From positions 27,484,650-27,548,649 of the forward strand of contig NC_134026.1 of the NCBI RefSeq assembly GCF_964204645.1: DNA of 64,000 bases. The letters run 5' to 3'. Below the pieces are notes generated by a model, which was not told the DNA's origin, searched no databases, and saw only the letters and a list, made by a program, of their open reading frames with translations. Source of the DNA: Tubulanus polymorphus (lineage: Eukaryota; Nemertea; Palaeonemertea; Tubulaniformes; Tubulanidae). Of this stretch, positions 15,265 to 32,092 are shown piece after piece (positions within the stretch are counted from its first letter, which is position 1; every line of letters begins with the position of its first letter). The position numbers and the translations under genes are program-made.

Positions 15265-17021
15265 TACTTTTACAACTAAATGTTAATCTAAAAAAGAGTA
15301 TAACAAATAATGTAGTTCAGACAGCCAAAAAGTAGATATTTCATCCGCAAAAATATTCACAAATCCCGAATGCTTACTCCAGATGAGTGGCTGGATGTTT
15401 GGCACAGTATGATGGATGGATGCTGCCTGACTAAACACAGTTCACGTTATCAACAATTTAATGAAATATTTTTCGGTCTACACTTTCAAATCCCACAGCA
15501 ATGTAGGAAGCGAAGTAAATGCTATCTTGTCATGTTCTACAAATACGGCTTTGATTTTTCACGCAATCCAAACTACACCGCTAAATAATCTAGCAACTTA
15601 AAATACATTATTGATATGAATAAGGCACCGGGTAATTAACACATTCTAGTAGTGATTGAGCGCGATTAGGTCCTTTCCTAATAAGTAACTGCTATCGAGT
15701 TTGCTCAAAATCCTGAGATCACTTGTTAAAAGTTATCTATATCATTAATACTGCAACATCAATCCTACTCGCGAATTATATATATATCATTATGCGGGGT
15801 AATATACAGACTCCAGCGGCGAACATCAGAAGTCACGCTCAGGACCCTCCTCTGACTAAACAGAGAGAGGCTTTAGTTCTGTCACATCATCAAATCCAAT
15901 GAGCACTTCACTGTCGCATGTCTACCATTTATACTATCAGCACTGTTACGAATTCACAAGACGGTGTACAACAGAGAAGATTGATATTCATATGAATTCT
16001 TGAATAACTCAAGAACACAGTTGTCTGTCGAGGCGCCTAACAATGAAGATGCGAGCACCACCAATGCGTTACAATTAGTTGCGTAATTGTCACACTAAAT
16101 AATGAAATATTCCAGTCCTCTCTCCTTTCCACGGCAGATTAATCCCAATATTTTGTTTCAACTGTTCATGTCAACAACCAGAGCACATATATTCACAACT
16201 TTCTCTTCGTGTTGAAAAGGAGAAGCAATGCGTGGGTTCCCAATAACAACTACGAGTATGGATGATAGATAGCGAGTGCTGGCCTGCCTGCCCTGGGGAT
16301 GCACGATGTTTCAGGCGATTTATCAGTCAATATTGAACGCGATCCTACGAATTTTCGTTAGAAATTCTAACCATCATTGGCTCTTAATAACTCGGAATAG
16401 AATGCTCCGCTATCTAGGTGCTGTCATTCAGTGGCAAATGGGAAATTTCTTGAATTTTCTACTAAAATATCATTTTTTGCGGAAACGATGCAAGATGGCG
16501 GCGAGGTACCCGTTTGGACTGGTTCCGTCACTTCGCGGTCTCAGCCGAATTATATCAGAAATCAATTAAATAAAAGATTTATGATTTTTATTCAATTATG
16601 TTAATCGTATTAAATCCACGTTGCTTTATCTTAATTAGTTAAATATATATTCATCCAGGTGAATCTAGTCCCATATTAAAATTACCAAACATTCTCTACT
16701 TTGTAAACGCCTCCTCCAAACCAGGAAGTGATTGATAATTATTAAAAAATAATTTTTTGGAGGTAATTGACATACTAAACTGTAAACATACATTTTTCCG
16801 ACATAACTTGCCAGATTTTCTTGTGTAGAAACTATACATCTATACGTCTGTGTATGATGAATGTCAAATCTTATCGCGTTAGTAAGTAAGATGTCGCTTG
16901 TCAACATAATTGTAGTCTGGGTATATTGTGTTAAGCTGTCTGATATTGATATGAGCAACTACTATTCTCTATTCATTGGCGTTTTCATGAATTTTGGTTT
17001 TTTTACAGATTCATCATTGGC
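15265..17021. promoter_or_regulatory. Head-to-head upstream region of GPBP1 and TMEM69
   Basis: These 1.76 kb lie between the two start codons and must contain both promoters. The clearest site is a YY1-type AAGATGGCGGC at 16492-16502, followed at once by AGGTACCC, a possible splice donor. The reading frames in the region look like chance. Confidence 0.5.
16492..16502 (+). promoter_or_regulatory. YY1-like core promoter motif, possible first exon of TMEM69
   Basis: AAGATGGCGGC matches the YY1 site that sits just after the start of transcription in many housekeeping genes. Its ATG opens ATG GCG GCG AG before a GT. Joined to the acceptor before 17009, this continues in frame into the TMEM69 reading frame. 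Confidence 0.45.
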
Positions 17022-17786
17022 ATGATGATAGTGAGGAGGCCTGCATTACTACTGTTGCAGCATTATCCCTTTTGGGCTGCTCGGCAATTCAGCTGGTATT
17101 CAACTTCATACAACCTTACAAAGATCAATGGAAGCTATTCAAAAATCTTTAATCAAGCTGATGACAATAGAAGCAAATTTTCGGTTTACACTGGAATGAC
17201 CTCAAAGTTGATCCATACAACTCCAACTAAACAAATTGAAGAAGACCATAAAACAAAAGCTCTAACTATATTCAAGGATCTACATAAAGTGCGCCATTCA
17301 CCTCTACCAGCATTGACTCTTGGATTATCAGGATTAATCCCATTTGTAGCAGTTCCTGGATGTATGATTTTCATGCAGACGTACTGTCCTGAATTAGCAT
17401 TTGCACAGGTAGCGTACGGTGCTAGTATACTATCATTTCTAGGAGGAGTTCGATGGGGATTGACTCTTCATACAGGGGGACAAATACAACCTAATTGGCA
17501 TAACCTTGGATATAGTGTTATGCCATCATTGGTTGCTTGGACTGGACTGATGTTACCGCATACATTTTCGGCATTAACGCTGATTGGAGGACTGGGCATG
17601 GTAGCTTATTTTGATACTGTTATGCGTGGTTATCCAGACTGGTTCAAAGCTTTACGCTTCATTCTTAGTTTCTTCGCTGTTTTGTCACTATGGACAACAT
17701 TGATTTGCAAATACATACTGGGTGCCAAAAAATCTGCACAAACTGCACCACCAGGCTTGGCGAACACAGAGTTAACAGATTCTTAA
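17022..17786 (+). CDS. TMEM69: TMEM69-like multi-pass membrane protein
   Basis: This is a 254-aa protein encoded in one exon. The C-terminal two thirds match TMEM69 (DUF3429 family): 'LSGLIPFVAVPG', 'LAFAQVAYGASILSFLGGVR', 'YPDWFKALRF', and about five hydrophobic segments between residues 105 and 235. The molecular function is unknown. The N-terminus (MMIVRRPALLLLQHYPFWAA) is Arg-rich and amphipathic, like a mitochondrial targeting sequence, so a mitochondrial inner-membrane location is inferred. A splice acceptor (TTTTTTACAG) ends at 17008, so translation could begin in an upstream exon; two adjacent ATGs at 17022 and 17025 are the alternatives. It lies tail to tail with RAB23. Confidence 0.9.
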   Translation: MMIVRRPALLLLQHYPFWAARQFSWYSTSYNLTKINGSYSKIFNQADDNRSKFSVYTGMTSKLIHTTPTKQIEEDHKTKALTIFKDLHKVRHSPLPALTLGLSGLIPFVAVPGCMIFMQTYCPELAFAQVAYGASILSFLGGVRWGLTLHTGGQIQPNWHNLGYSVMPSLVAWTGLMLPHTFSALTLIGGLGMVAYFDTVMRGYPDWFKALRFILSFFAVLSLWTTLICKYILGAKKSAQTAPPGLANTELTDS

Positions 17787-18558
17787 ATGCCAGTGATAAC
17801 TGATATGGATAAGAATGAATATCATTAAACTTATGTAGCTTTTCGCTTATAATGTACAGTATTTCATGTAGTTTGTTAAACATGCTTTGAGATACAATAA
17901 ATTATTTTAGGTTGTGTTTGAATACAGTAGTTATTTAGATTGTTTTAGGTATAGTTTTGAAAGTGAGTAGTCTATTGCATGTAGGTAAACTATAAAGGTT
18001 TCTTTGGTTAGGATACGAAAGAGAAAAATTATCAAAACTGAAAGATTACATAACGTTTTTATGGCGATTTATTAGATTCTTGGATGAATTAATTGACATT
18101 TGATCACTTAAAATATTTCATTCTTTAATACGTTGATGGCATTTTAAAATCTACCTAAGTAAAAGTCTTAAAGCAGGATAATTATGCGTAGATATGGTTT
18201 ATTCTATGGATATACACAGTACATCGTATTCCTCTAATGAGTTCTAAAGCCGTAAAGGAGTCTTCATTAAAACTATTACGGTATATTCTTCATCTCTTGA
18301 ATAGCATGACTGAACACTCGCTACCAGTACAATATTTACCAGTTTCTACAGTCTTATGGGTGCTGGTATAAAAGATAACTTCATCTTTCAAAAAGATCAA
18401 ATTTTTAAGTAAATTTCTCTCCACGGCAATGCATGCTTTCCGAATCTGAACCAACAACTACACTGTGGTCATTGTACCGGTAGTTTAAAGACACATGATT
18501 ATGATGCTGTTGAATGGTGAAACATTATTTATGGCAGTGGTATTCACAATCACACAGG
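17787..18558. other. Short convergent intergenic region between TMEM69 and RAB23
   Basis: This holds the TMEM69 3' UTR with its AATAAA and, on the other strand, the RAB23 3' UTR. No gene is seen. Confidence 0.7.
17896..17901 (+). terminator. Poly(A) signal of TMEM69
   Basis: An AATAAA lies 110 bases after the TMEM69 stop codon. Confidence 0.7.
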
Positions 18559-21500
18559 TCATAATAACAAGCACTTGTTGATAGGGTTTTTTCTGCCTTG
18601 AGTTCGTCTCTTTGAAGGTTCAAGAATAATTGTTCCGTCCGATGACTTTTTATTGTTCTTAATCCGAAAACGATTTTTCCAATGCTTATTTTTCTTGCCC
18701 AATTGTCCATGTTTTCCATCTCCATTTGAATTCATAAAATCTACAATGCAATCAGATGAATTTCCTGATACCAGAACATACGATCATCTTTTGAAATATT
18801 CATTAAACAATTACTCACCAGAGCCTCCACCAATAGTTTCTTGTTTACAATCGTCATCGTTTATACTACACGCTTGATTTAGGTAATTTTCACAAAGATA
18901 ACTAAAAACTGAAATCAAAAGAGGTGAAAAGTTTAAAAAAGTAATTGCATAGTACATGTACATCGTATGCAATAATTTATTAAACTGTAAATATTGATCA
19001 GGCAGACATTTGTTTGAAACATATTTTTTTCAGATACTCAAAATCAAATCGATATTCGTTGGGTAAAAAAATTGTGTCAATGGCTAGTAACACTGACACT
19101 CCATATGTTCATTCGATATTTCCTAAATAGTTGTCATGTATACCACATTACATATACATGTGCTACATTACATATACATATGTAGGCCTATATATAGCAG
19201 ATATAAGCATAGGGAAATAGATATGTCATCTTGATTTGAAGCATTTTGAAAATAAGACTAAAGTGGCTTGTTATTGTAAGAGAACAAATAAGCCAAGTGG
19301 CGCATTTAAACTGAACTTGCATGAATATATGAAATTGTATTGCCAGTAAATTTTTTTGCAAATTTAGCTCAAGTTTAGTATTACCCAATAAAGCATCAAA
19401 TATTCATTAACGCATACAATTCAAAAAGCTTTACAGTAGTCAATTCATAAAGCATTATTGGCATCCACTGTATACTCAAAGACATTTAAGCATTGTTCTG
19501 GTCGTATTGATGAATATATCACTCTTAATATTCATAGCGTGAAATCTGCAGTGAAATCAAGTATGAATAGATTCAGTTTGTAAATTATTAGATACCTTCT
19601 TCCACATTTCTATTATCTTTGACGGAAGTTCTGTATAATCTCAAACGTAATGACTTGGCCAGTGCTTCAGCCTCATCCCTGTAAATGACACCAGCAGAAA
19701 CACTTGTATTTCATTCATTAAATTGCATATATTATTTATTTGCATTAATGTAATCAGATGAGTTTTACCAAAAATACATAAAGAGATCCCTTTCATGTAC
19801 TTTGGCTTTACTTACAATCGCACTACCGCCCGTTCTTCAAGATCTATCTTGTTCTGAACTAGCACCATTGTAATTTCACCAACTTCATCCTCAACCTGTC
19901 AAATAGAGAACCAAATCATCTTGAATGATAATCTTGAAGGCTCGAGAAATAAATGTTCAATATAAGAATTAAGTCTAGATAGTGAAATTTCAAACTCTAG
20001 GACTCCTGAAACCCCTAGGACATTGTTTTTAGCATTTTCAGTAGCTGTATGTTTTCACATTTAACTGGACAAGCGCAATGAAATAAATCATGTGCCATTT
20101 TATACCTTTTTTTTCCAAGAATGAATTGCTTCAAAAGAATTTCTGTCAGTCGTTGAATATGCAAGAACACAAGCTTGTGCACCTGCAAATAACAGTTAAA
20201 CATAAATATTTACACAGGGAAGTGACAGGTATATGTTAAATGGGTCTATATGAATATCTATATGATTCTTATTTGATGAAAATGAATATAACACAACTTA
20301 ACATCAGGTCTGCTGAATAAATGAATATTTCCCGAAATAAGCGAAAGAACTCAAAGCCCGACTCAAAGGAATGTACCATATCACAACTCAATTAGATATT
20401 TCACATTGTGAAGTTTCAAAATTGGCCCAATAGATTTTGTTGTTAATAAAATACATGGCCCCCACTGTATTGACATACAATACAAAAAAATATTATTCAG
20501 AAGCAGTGCTCTAAATCACCATAAGAGCACTTTCGACTTCGTTGCTTAGCAAAATTGCAACCTGACAAAGCTCTACATCGATCGAATCTCCTATTAACAA
20601 CATCATTAACGCCAATGCTATGATGATGTCCGTACCATTTTCCAGATTCCTGGGGCATATTCTGCTAAAACATATTTCACAAACTATATGATATGGTTGC
20701 ATTGAATATACCTCGGTAATAAGCCTTTGTGATGGCATCAAATTCTTCTTGACCCGCTGTATCCCACAACATTAATCTGATGTCCTCTCCATCCATACTA
20801 TAAAAATAAGTGAATGCATTGATGTAATCATTAAATATTGGAAGTAAGAATCTACCATATATGGAAAACCGAGAGAATCATTCGGATATTAAAATGCATT
20901 GAAACATGTCTAAACTCTGCACTAGACTATGAGCGACAGTTAGGAATTATTATTCATTGATTAATCATTCTTCATCATTTCCTTTCTAAATTGTGCATTG
21001 CTCTATTGCTTTCATAGGTAAAAGTTAATTGGATTTCATGTAAGTCAGTAAGGCTTCTGTTGAATGTCATGGTTTTTCTATGAAAGCGCTGATTAATACA
21101 AACAAATACAAACACTGATGCTCAGTGATCTTTGAATGCCACGGGTAACGATCCAATTTAGAACTTGCATTCCATCAACGAAACAAGCCATGTAAACCAT
21201 AATTCACCAATGCATGCATATTAGAAGTGTATTTTGTACAGATAGCGCATGTGATATAAGGCATACATCACATTTATTCATTTCTTTTTTGGGAAAGTAA
21301 ACAGAGCCCTCTGAAGCAGTTTGATTCAATGTAGCAAAAATATAAGCCCTATATGTAGATTGACCACCCAACTTACAAACTTTCATTTAAGATTCATTTA
21401 AAAATTATCAATTTCAATTTTCGAATTCTAAGCAATGATGGAGGCTTTTAGTTTGAAATGAATTAGACTTACTCGATTTGTCTCTCGAGGAAATCCACAC

Positions 21501-21627
21501 CAATTGTCTTTTTGTAATCCTTCGTAAAAATGCCTTTACAGTATCTCTGAATCATGCTGGATTTTCCAACGGCTCCATTGCCAACAATTACAACTTTTAT
21601 AGCTGTTTCGACCTCTTCTTCACGCAT
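18559..21627 (-). CDS. RAB23: Small GTPase RAB23
   Basis: This Rab GTPase acts in ciliary and endocytic trafficking and, in vertebrates, as a negative regulator of Hedgehog signalling. Exons: 21627-21473, 20797-20712, 20182-20106, 19895-19816, 19678-19596, 18908-18819, 18740-18559, giving 250 aa (human 237). The nucleotide-binding motifs are intact: G1 'GNGAVGKS', switch I 'KKTIGVDF', G3 'WDTAGQEEF', G4 'NKID', G5 'TSVKD'. The segment 'SSMIQRYCKGIFTKDYKKTI' is a RAB23 signature. The tail is basic and poorly conserved and ends Cys-Leu-Leu-Leu, a single-Cys CaaX box in place of the usual double-Cys Rab end. Last-residue Leu is typical of geranylgeranyl transferase I substrates. The gene is head to head with USP14. 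Confidence 0.97.
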
Positions 21628-23250
21628 TTTTGTTATTTAAAATAATCTCTATATCACAGCACAGTATCCATATAGCACAAGTGTTCAATCTAGAAAATCT
21701 TCACAGTCCGTCGATAACAAGTTAAAATCCAAAGCGAAGTTGTTTGTCATCGATTTAAAATTCCTTATTTGTTTTCTCCTCCTCATCACATCTTCCGGTC
21801 AAGTTGAAAAATGTTTGACTGAAAATAAATCGCAATAAAAAATGAATTCGAATTATTAGCGAAATTCTGAATAAATGTTAATAGATATAACTAACACAGA
21901 AGATACAATCTCACGGAGTAAAAATGAATGTGTGAGTATTTATTGAGCTGCCAACAACTGAATGACTCTGTCTCCATTTCAAAATCATGACAGATTTCCT
22001 TTCAACAATGGACCCTGGACCAACAAAAAAAGCTTTTGACCCACAAATTAGATATTCATTTATTCATAGGTTTCACCACACCATGAAAGGGGGTTTCTTT
22101 CACATGGCCCATGGTCAATGCAATTGTAAGGAATAACAAAATCATATGACCTCAAAGTTACAATTTGTGTCATTCTATATTTGCTTGCCATTTGCTTTAC
22201 CACAAGTTAATAATAATTCAGCTTAGTCTCAGTTAAATGCAGTTATGAAACACAAAATACCTAGGCCTACCTTCAAATAAACATTTAGTCCAATAAAGCT
22301 TTCATTCTCTTGATAAATTCTGTAATAAAATGTAAAATCAATTACTATTTATCCACTATTTTTTCTATCCATGTTCCAACAGTAGTCACATAATCCACTA
22401 AACTCTAGCCTATTCACTTTGCAGTATATTTATAACTGCACAGTACTGGGGCTTTACAGTGATTCAACCATGAAGAATGGCCGCCTACAACAAGCGCATG
22501 TCACCTGAATCAATATTGTCAACCGCTATTCAACTCTAAATAACATTTCTGTCTACCAGATTTCTACAAGCAAAAATCCAACAATTGATTGAAAGTTATG
22601 ATCATACAATTACCATAGGTCCTCCTGTAGTAAAATTCTATCACTGACTCCCCACATTACTGTGAACATAGGCCCAGGCCTATCCATCATTTATTAATTA
22701 ATGACCAACCCCTCGATTGATTCAACATCTATCCATTGTATAGTAATTAAGCCTACTAATTCTGGCTTTTCTGATATTGCCCCCTGGTTGAGTGCTTAGG
22801 GGCAGTCATTAACAGGACATCACAATGTAATTCCAACACACTTTCAATCACTAGCTTGTATAACAGTATGCAACACAATTACCGAATAAAGGGAACGACG
22901 ATAACAAAAATTGAATTGCGTCACCCGACACCCGGCCCGCCAATCAAGAATATATAGCGCATTTGAATTTGACTTAATTTATACAACATTCGCACAACTC
23001 TGGCTTTTGAACAGATCACAACATCTGAAAATGCATCTAAGTAGAATAATCATAGACGACCAGCAAATCATTTTTACCATGTATCAAGAACGTGACAATA
23101 TGATATTTGCCTAAATATTAGAAATTTCCATCGGTCAAATATTCCAGGGCTACTCTTTCGCCATCTATCGCTTAACTACCCACTGGAAGTTCCATATTAC
23201 ACTTCCGGGTTTCGAAAATCTTGTGTCGTGAGTCTGCAAAAGCCGGTAAA
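21628..23250. promoter_or_regulatory. Head-to-head promoter region of RAB23 and USP14
   Basis: These 1.6 kb lie between the start codons. ETS-type CTTCCGG sites occur near each end, at 21792-21798 (170 bases upstream of the RAB23 ATG) and in ACTTCCGGGT at 23201-23210 (40 bases upstream of the USP14 ATG). Both are placed as expected for housekeeping promoters. No TATA box stands out. No other gene is seen. Confidence 0.5.
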
Positions 23251-27499
<4,249 letters not shown>

Positions 27500-28121
27500 A
27501 AATGTTTGCGTGAATCTATCAAATACTTTAAACATGTGGCATAAAGATAGAATCAACTCTCATTTGATATAGCCAGGATTATGTGAAATTAGTGCCAAAT
27601 CACATAAATTTGAATTAATTTCGACATGTGATTTGATAGTCTGTGGTCAAACCAGTTCTAATATAATTGAAAGATTATTCTGATCTAATTTACCGGTATT
27701 GACCATCAAGTTAGGAATGATTTGAGTGAGTGAAAATCAGATTGCTACGAAGTAGAATGCATGTGATTACAGCTAATGCGTAAATAAAATGGTTTTAAGT
27801 ACATTCACAGTTCTTAAAAGTTGATTTAAGGGAGCAAGATCTTAGTTCTAACATTGCTTTACTGTAGATTTAAATCAATGTTTCCACATCTAGACTTGGT
27901 GCCATCTATCTGTATTTGATGTTGTTCACTTATCTACTGGTTGTATGCCTACGTAGTTTGGTGGATTGTATAAACGTACATACAAACTTGTATATTTTGT
28001 AAATGTTTGATATTTCATGTTCGGCATTTTCAAGTAAAAACCTCACTTGGTTTATTCATGGCAATGTGTATTCAGTGCTAAGTATATACTGCGTATTATA
28101 AACCTAAAATGATGCAAGTAA

Positions 28122-28127
28122 AATAAA
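28122..28127 (+). terminator. Candidate poly(A) signal of USP14
   Basis: An AATAAA about 620 bases after the stop; an earlier one is at 27783-27788. Both would give ordinary 3' UTR lengths. Confidence 0.45.
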
Positions 28128-29460
28128 TGATTATATTATGATATTTTTTGTTATATTTCTGGTTTAAACATCAATCTACTTCTGTAAGAAACGACTTGTC
28201 CCGACTATTTAGACTACACCTTATTCTGTAGAAAGACGGACAATTTCACTGGCTTAAGGCGACTACCATTACTCTACTTCATAAAAGACACTGTGACAAG
28301 CCGAGTTGACAATACTGTATCCGAGCACAGCCATTACATCCATGATTTTTATTACGGACAGTATCTCTAGTTGATTATCAGTTCTTTGTTGACTTCAGGT
28401 ATTTAGAATAGAGTAGAATACTGCACTAGTAAAACTGACGAAGTATCATATGCAACATAGTACGTCAAATTAAAGCACGTCAAGGGACCAGATTAATTAC
28501 ATATGCTGTCCATAAATCACCGGTATAGAGGTCTTGCAGTCATTTGTTTTTGCCATATTAGTGGGCAAACAAGTGATTTACATCACATATCCTCAAAGAT
28601 TGTAAATCCCATGTATTTTCATTTAAGTTATTCATCAAAAAGGGCTTAGTCTCGCCCAGTCATAAATGTGTAACTGGGTCGTAGGTGCCAGTGATATGAG
28701 GTAAGCAGCATTACAATCCTGAATCTTAGAAACAAAAACACATTAGTTTAGTTAAAAGAATTACATTTTTATTCATCATTATTAAGTAAACTTAGGTCAT
28801 CATATGACTTCTATAATCAAAACCATTCAGCACAAGTTTTGGAACAAAAGTTGCTCTTAGTTATTAGCTAATTATATACGACTAGACGAGCAAATTCAGC
28901 GATTTGAATTCTTGTTTTTATCTGTTTTTTCAACATAAACATGTTATCAGTATTAACAATAATTATAGCAATTTGACGATTGATCATAAATACCAAGTAA
29001 AAATACTATGTCAAAGATTACATATCTCATACACTTCTCCAGTATACAAAACCAATAATAGTAAAAAGAAACGTGTATAACTTATCAATAGATTATATCG
29101 ATTAAGACATGCATATCTCATGAAAAAGAGAATAATGATGTCTTAAGAGTAATATTAAGGCATTATAATGTATAAAATAAAAAGTTGAAATTACTAAAAT
29201 CATTTTTCAATTCACAAATTTATATGAGTACTATATTCGCAAATTTCAATATTTCGTAGAGTACCATTGACAAATTTGATTACATACAAAAAATACAGGG
29301 TAAACATAAATGAAAGAAATGTACAATATTTTAATACATGTATTGCAAACTCAATATTGTTTACACACTTAAGAATGAGAATTAATACAACCAGATATTC
29401 GATACATCATAGAGGATGTAATTCTCCTTGAAAAATGATTTACACATCCTAACAAAGTTT

Positions 29461-29595
29461 TTATGTACCAGTTATTTGAATATCATACATATAGACAACA
29501 TGGATTCTACCCTCATCAGGAGAAAATGATGTTTCTATCAGGAAGTCTTGCCAAAACCGCTGCATAGTTTTCACCTGAACATCCATGTTAACAAG
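29461..29595 (-). other. Orphan candidate terminal exon, 44 codons then stop
   Basis: On the minus strand a good acceptor (TTTTATGTTTCAG) is followed by a 135-base open stretch ending in TAA. It reads LVNMDVQVKTMQRFWQDFLI and then an acidic-aromatic segment with 'SPDEGR' and 'VVYMYD'. I do not recognise the protein. It lies in the 4.6 kb between the USP14 and FAM110 stop codons. The nearest minus-strand donor I noted that could feed it in phase is the one just after the FAM110 stop (finding at 29461-32095). It may be a 3' UTR exon of FAM110, the last exon of an unseen gene, or chance. Confidence 0.3.
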
Positions 29596-30958
29596 CTGAA
29601 ACATAAAAATAAAAATCAACGGTTAGATAGAAAACAATTTTGAATTTCAATCATGATAAATGGATGTTTAGATGGTTGCAGTAAACCTCGCCTTACTCGG
29701 ACAAAAATGGAATCATTTTTCTAACTTCCCAACATAATTCCCCATCCTTAACTCTTGACTTCGCTGGTCCCAGGTTATCCGACCTTATATAAGTTTTCGT
29801 ACCCAAGTTTTCGTACGGCAAACCTGCGCACGCACCCAGTCTAGTCTAGTGTGGCAGGGGTTCGTGCCATCAGGTCTGAATCCCTGCCAAGGGAGGACGT
29901 GAAACTCGCTGTCCCAGACTTTCTAATGACATCAAATTTCTTCAAGCCACATTAGCAATTCACCATTAGCTCTTACAGCATACGTTTGCGTGATCCTCCA
30001 CTTAACAGTTAATCACCCATGAGAATTGGCATTTCATAAAAGGTAAACTCAGACTCCATTAGGAAATGCTTTACATAAACCCTTAATTATTAGCTTGAGG
30101 ATCTATCTGAGGTCAATTCTATTCATGCTTACAGTAATCAGGTAACAACCGTTACAGTCATTTATGGTCATAATGAGGATATGCGGGAATGGCGTGCATC
30201 CATCTTAGAGACAAACACTACTACTGGTGCAATCCGAATCCAGATTCGTAAAAAATTTATGATAGTCACTGTAGCGTTAATTAACAGTTGCAAAGGAGCC
30301 AGCAACTTGATCTAGTGAAGGCTAATAATGAAAATTCCTCACAGGTTACAGTAAGAACAGGTGTAGTTCTGTTTGATGTACTTGTAGGTGGTAATTTATG
30401 ATTTAAATTGGCTGTACTGATCCAGAGAAGTATCAGCAATCAATCAACCTCCAATATCAAACATACCAGCAGCTATATACCGAACAAAAAGCTATCTATA
30501 ATCTCATCAGAGATAGAATATATTCAACTTGACATGATCTAATAGCATCAATATCAAATACTTATCAAATCCATACCAACGGGATATTTGATCCTTCTAT
30601 TACCGCCGTATGGTTACATTAGATAAGCCCCCATACTCATGCTAGACAGCAAGATTTTCATTCAACCTCAACCTAATATATTAAACATGAAAGAGAATAT
30701 TTTTGTATGTTCAGTATATTCTTTCATGTGTTTTTATTCTAATACATAAAACAGTATATGATCAGTCTCAATCTATTAACCATGTGATGTGTGCAGTGTA
30801 TATATTTAGTTTTCATGTTCAAAGCATCCAATAACGTATCAGTTGTCAGAGAAGACATCAGTATCATATCTACCACAGGAAATTAATCTATACCATTATG
30901 CCCACTAATTAGAAATTCTGGTGCTAAATCTGTTCATAAATTTTTCAATCTACTATCA

Positions 30959-31202
30959 GGCCATCCCAAAATAATGGTCTGTTTGCCGTAACCCGACCGA
31001 CCCGACTTCAAAGGTACCGAGTGAAAACTATTTTTTGGGATTCATTGAAAGAAATTTTATTTCTAATATTGTTTCCATATAAAAAAGGTGATAAAATTTT
31101 TTGCCCTAAAATTTTGCAAAAAAATATTTTTACCTACCTACCGACTCATCCTGAAAACTTGAGTTGGTTTTACGGCGAACAGACAATTATTTTGGGGTGG
31201 CC
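30959..31202. mobile_element. MITE with about 34-base terminal inverted repeats
   Basis: The left end GGCCATCCCAAAATAATGGT continues CTGTTTGCCGTAA. The right end on the other strand reads GGCCACCCCAAAATAATTGT, then CTGTTCGCCGTAA. The trinucleotide TCA stands directly outside both ends, a likely 3-base target duplication. The inside is about 175 bases with an ACCCGACCGACCCGAC run. The open reading frame through it is not a gene. It is a non-autonomous DNA transposon; the superfamily is not assigned. Confidence 0.85.
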
Positions 31203-32092
31203 TCAGTATTGCTCAAATAGCAGCAAGACATTTTGGAAATCATTTGGCTGAATACGAAAAACTAATGCATCCAATGCATTGCTCAACAGGAGATGTAATC
31301 AAACTAAAAGCATCACATCAATGACTCTCATTTTCACCAAACATGAAATTGGTGGTAAAATTCATAAAAGAATCATCGTAGTGTCTGGCTATTCAATACA
31401 CAAACGATGTACATTCACATGCAAAACTGGGGTTAATACATCGCTAGTCAATGCTGTCTCATCTAATGTGACATACGTGTTCTCTGAAAAAATCTCATCA
31501 ATAGCGACCCAGTCTCAACCATTAGTCATTGAATCATTCACTATTCAGTTCGCCAATACATAATCAATCATATGAACAACACACATTCCATCTTATAGAA
31601 TGTCCTAACAAAATGGCTGCATTCTGCAATTTCTCAAGTTAGTCTCCTAATCGTTGGTGGTAAGCATAATCGGATGGGCTTATATGTGGTTCGTGAAAAT
31701 AAACGACAGACAGGTTACTGACTACATGGCATTCTACTCCCAGTAATAAATGGCAACTGAATTTATGACTTAAGACTGAATTTACACTTAATAAACTCAG
31801 TAACTAGTATCATTCTTACCATTACATGTCTAATCACAATAGAATACCTTAGAAATCAATTGTAATTTACGCGGAATGATGGCTTATTAAAGCATCGTTG
31901 ATTCAATAAAAAGCAGTATTGATTTAATTTCAGCGAAGATAATCGGAGATTCTTTCGTATAGAGAGACAGACAGAAAATCAAAATCAACATTCTCTGCAT
32001 GACACATTTAGCCGGGTGATTCTGGTCATCGACACAGATAAATACCTGGAACATGCAGGTCACCATAGCAACAGACTCACCTCATATCTCTT

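Larger units (their letters stand above)
27500..32092. other. Region between USP14 and FAM110 stop codons
   Basis: This convergent region holds the USP14 3' UTR, the MITE at 30959-31202 and the orphan exon at 29461-29595. A GC-richer stretch near 29800-29935 with small inverted repeats (GGCAGGG...CCCTGCC) could be an old repeat. Nothing else is supported. Confidence 0.6.

Noticed and set aside
29800-29935. Possible tRNA-derived SINE with a GGTTCG-like box
   Set aside because: Only one box-like word and a short GGCAGGG/CCCTGCC stem are visible; A box, tail and target duplication were not found.
31021-31251. Open frame of 76 codons
   Set aside because: It lies almost wholly inside the MITE at 30959-31202.
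31279-31563. 94-codon open frame on the plus strand
   Set aside because: No recognised motif, and it sits in the likely FAM110 3' flank; too weak to call a gene.
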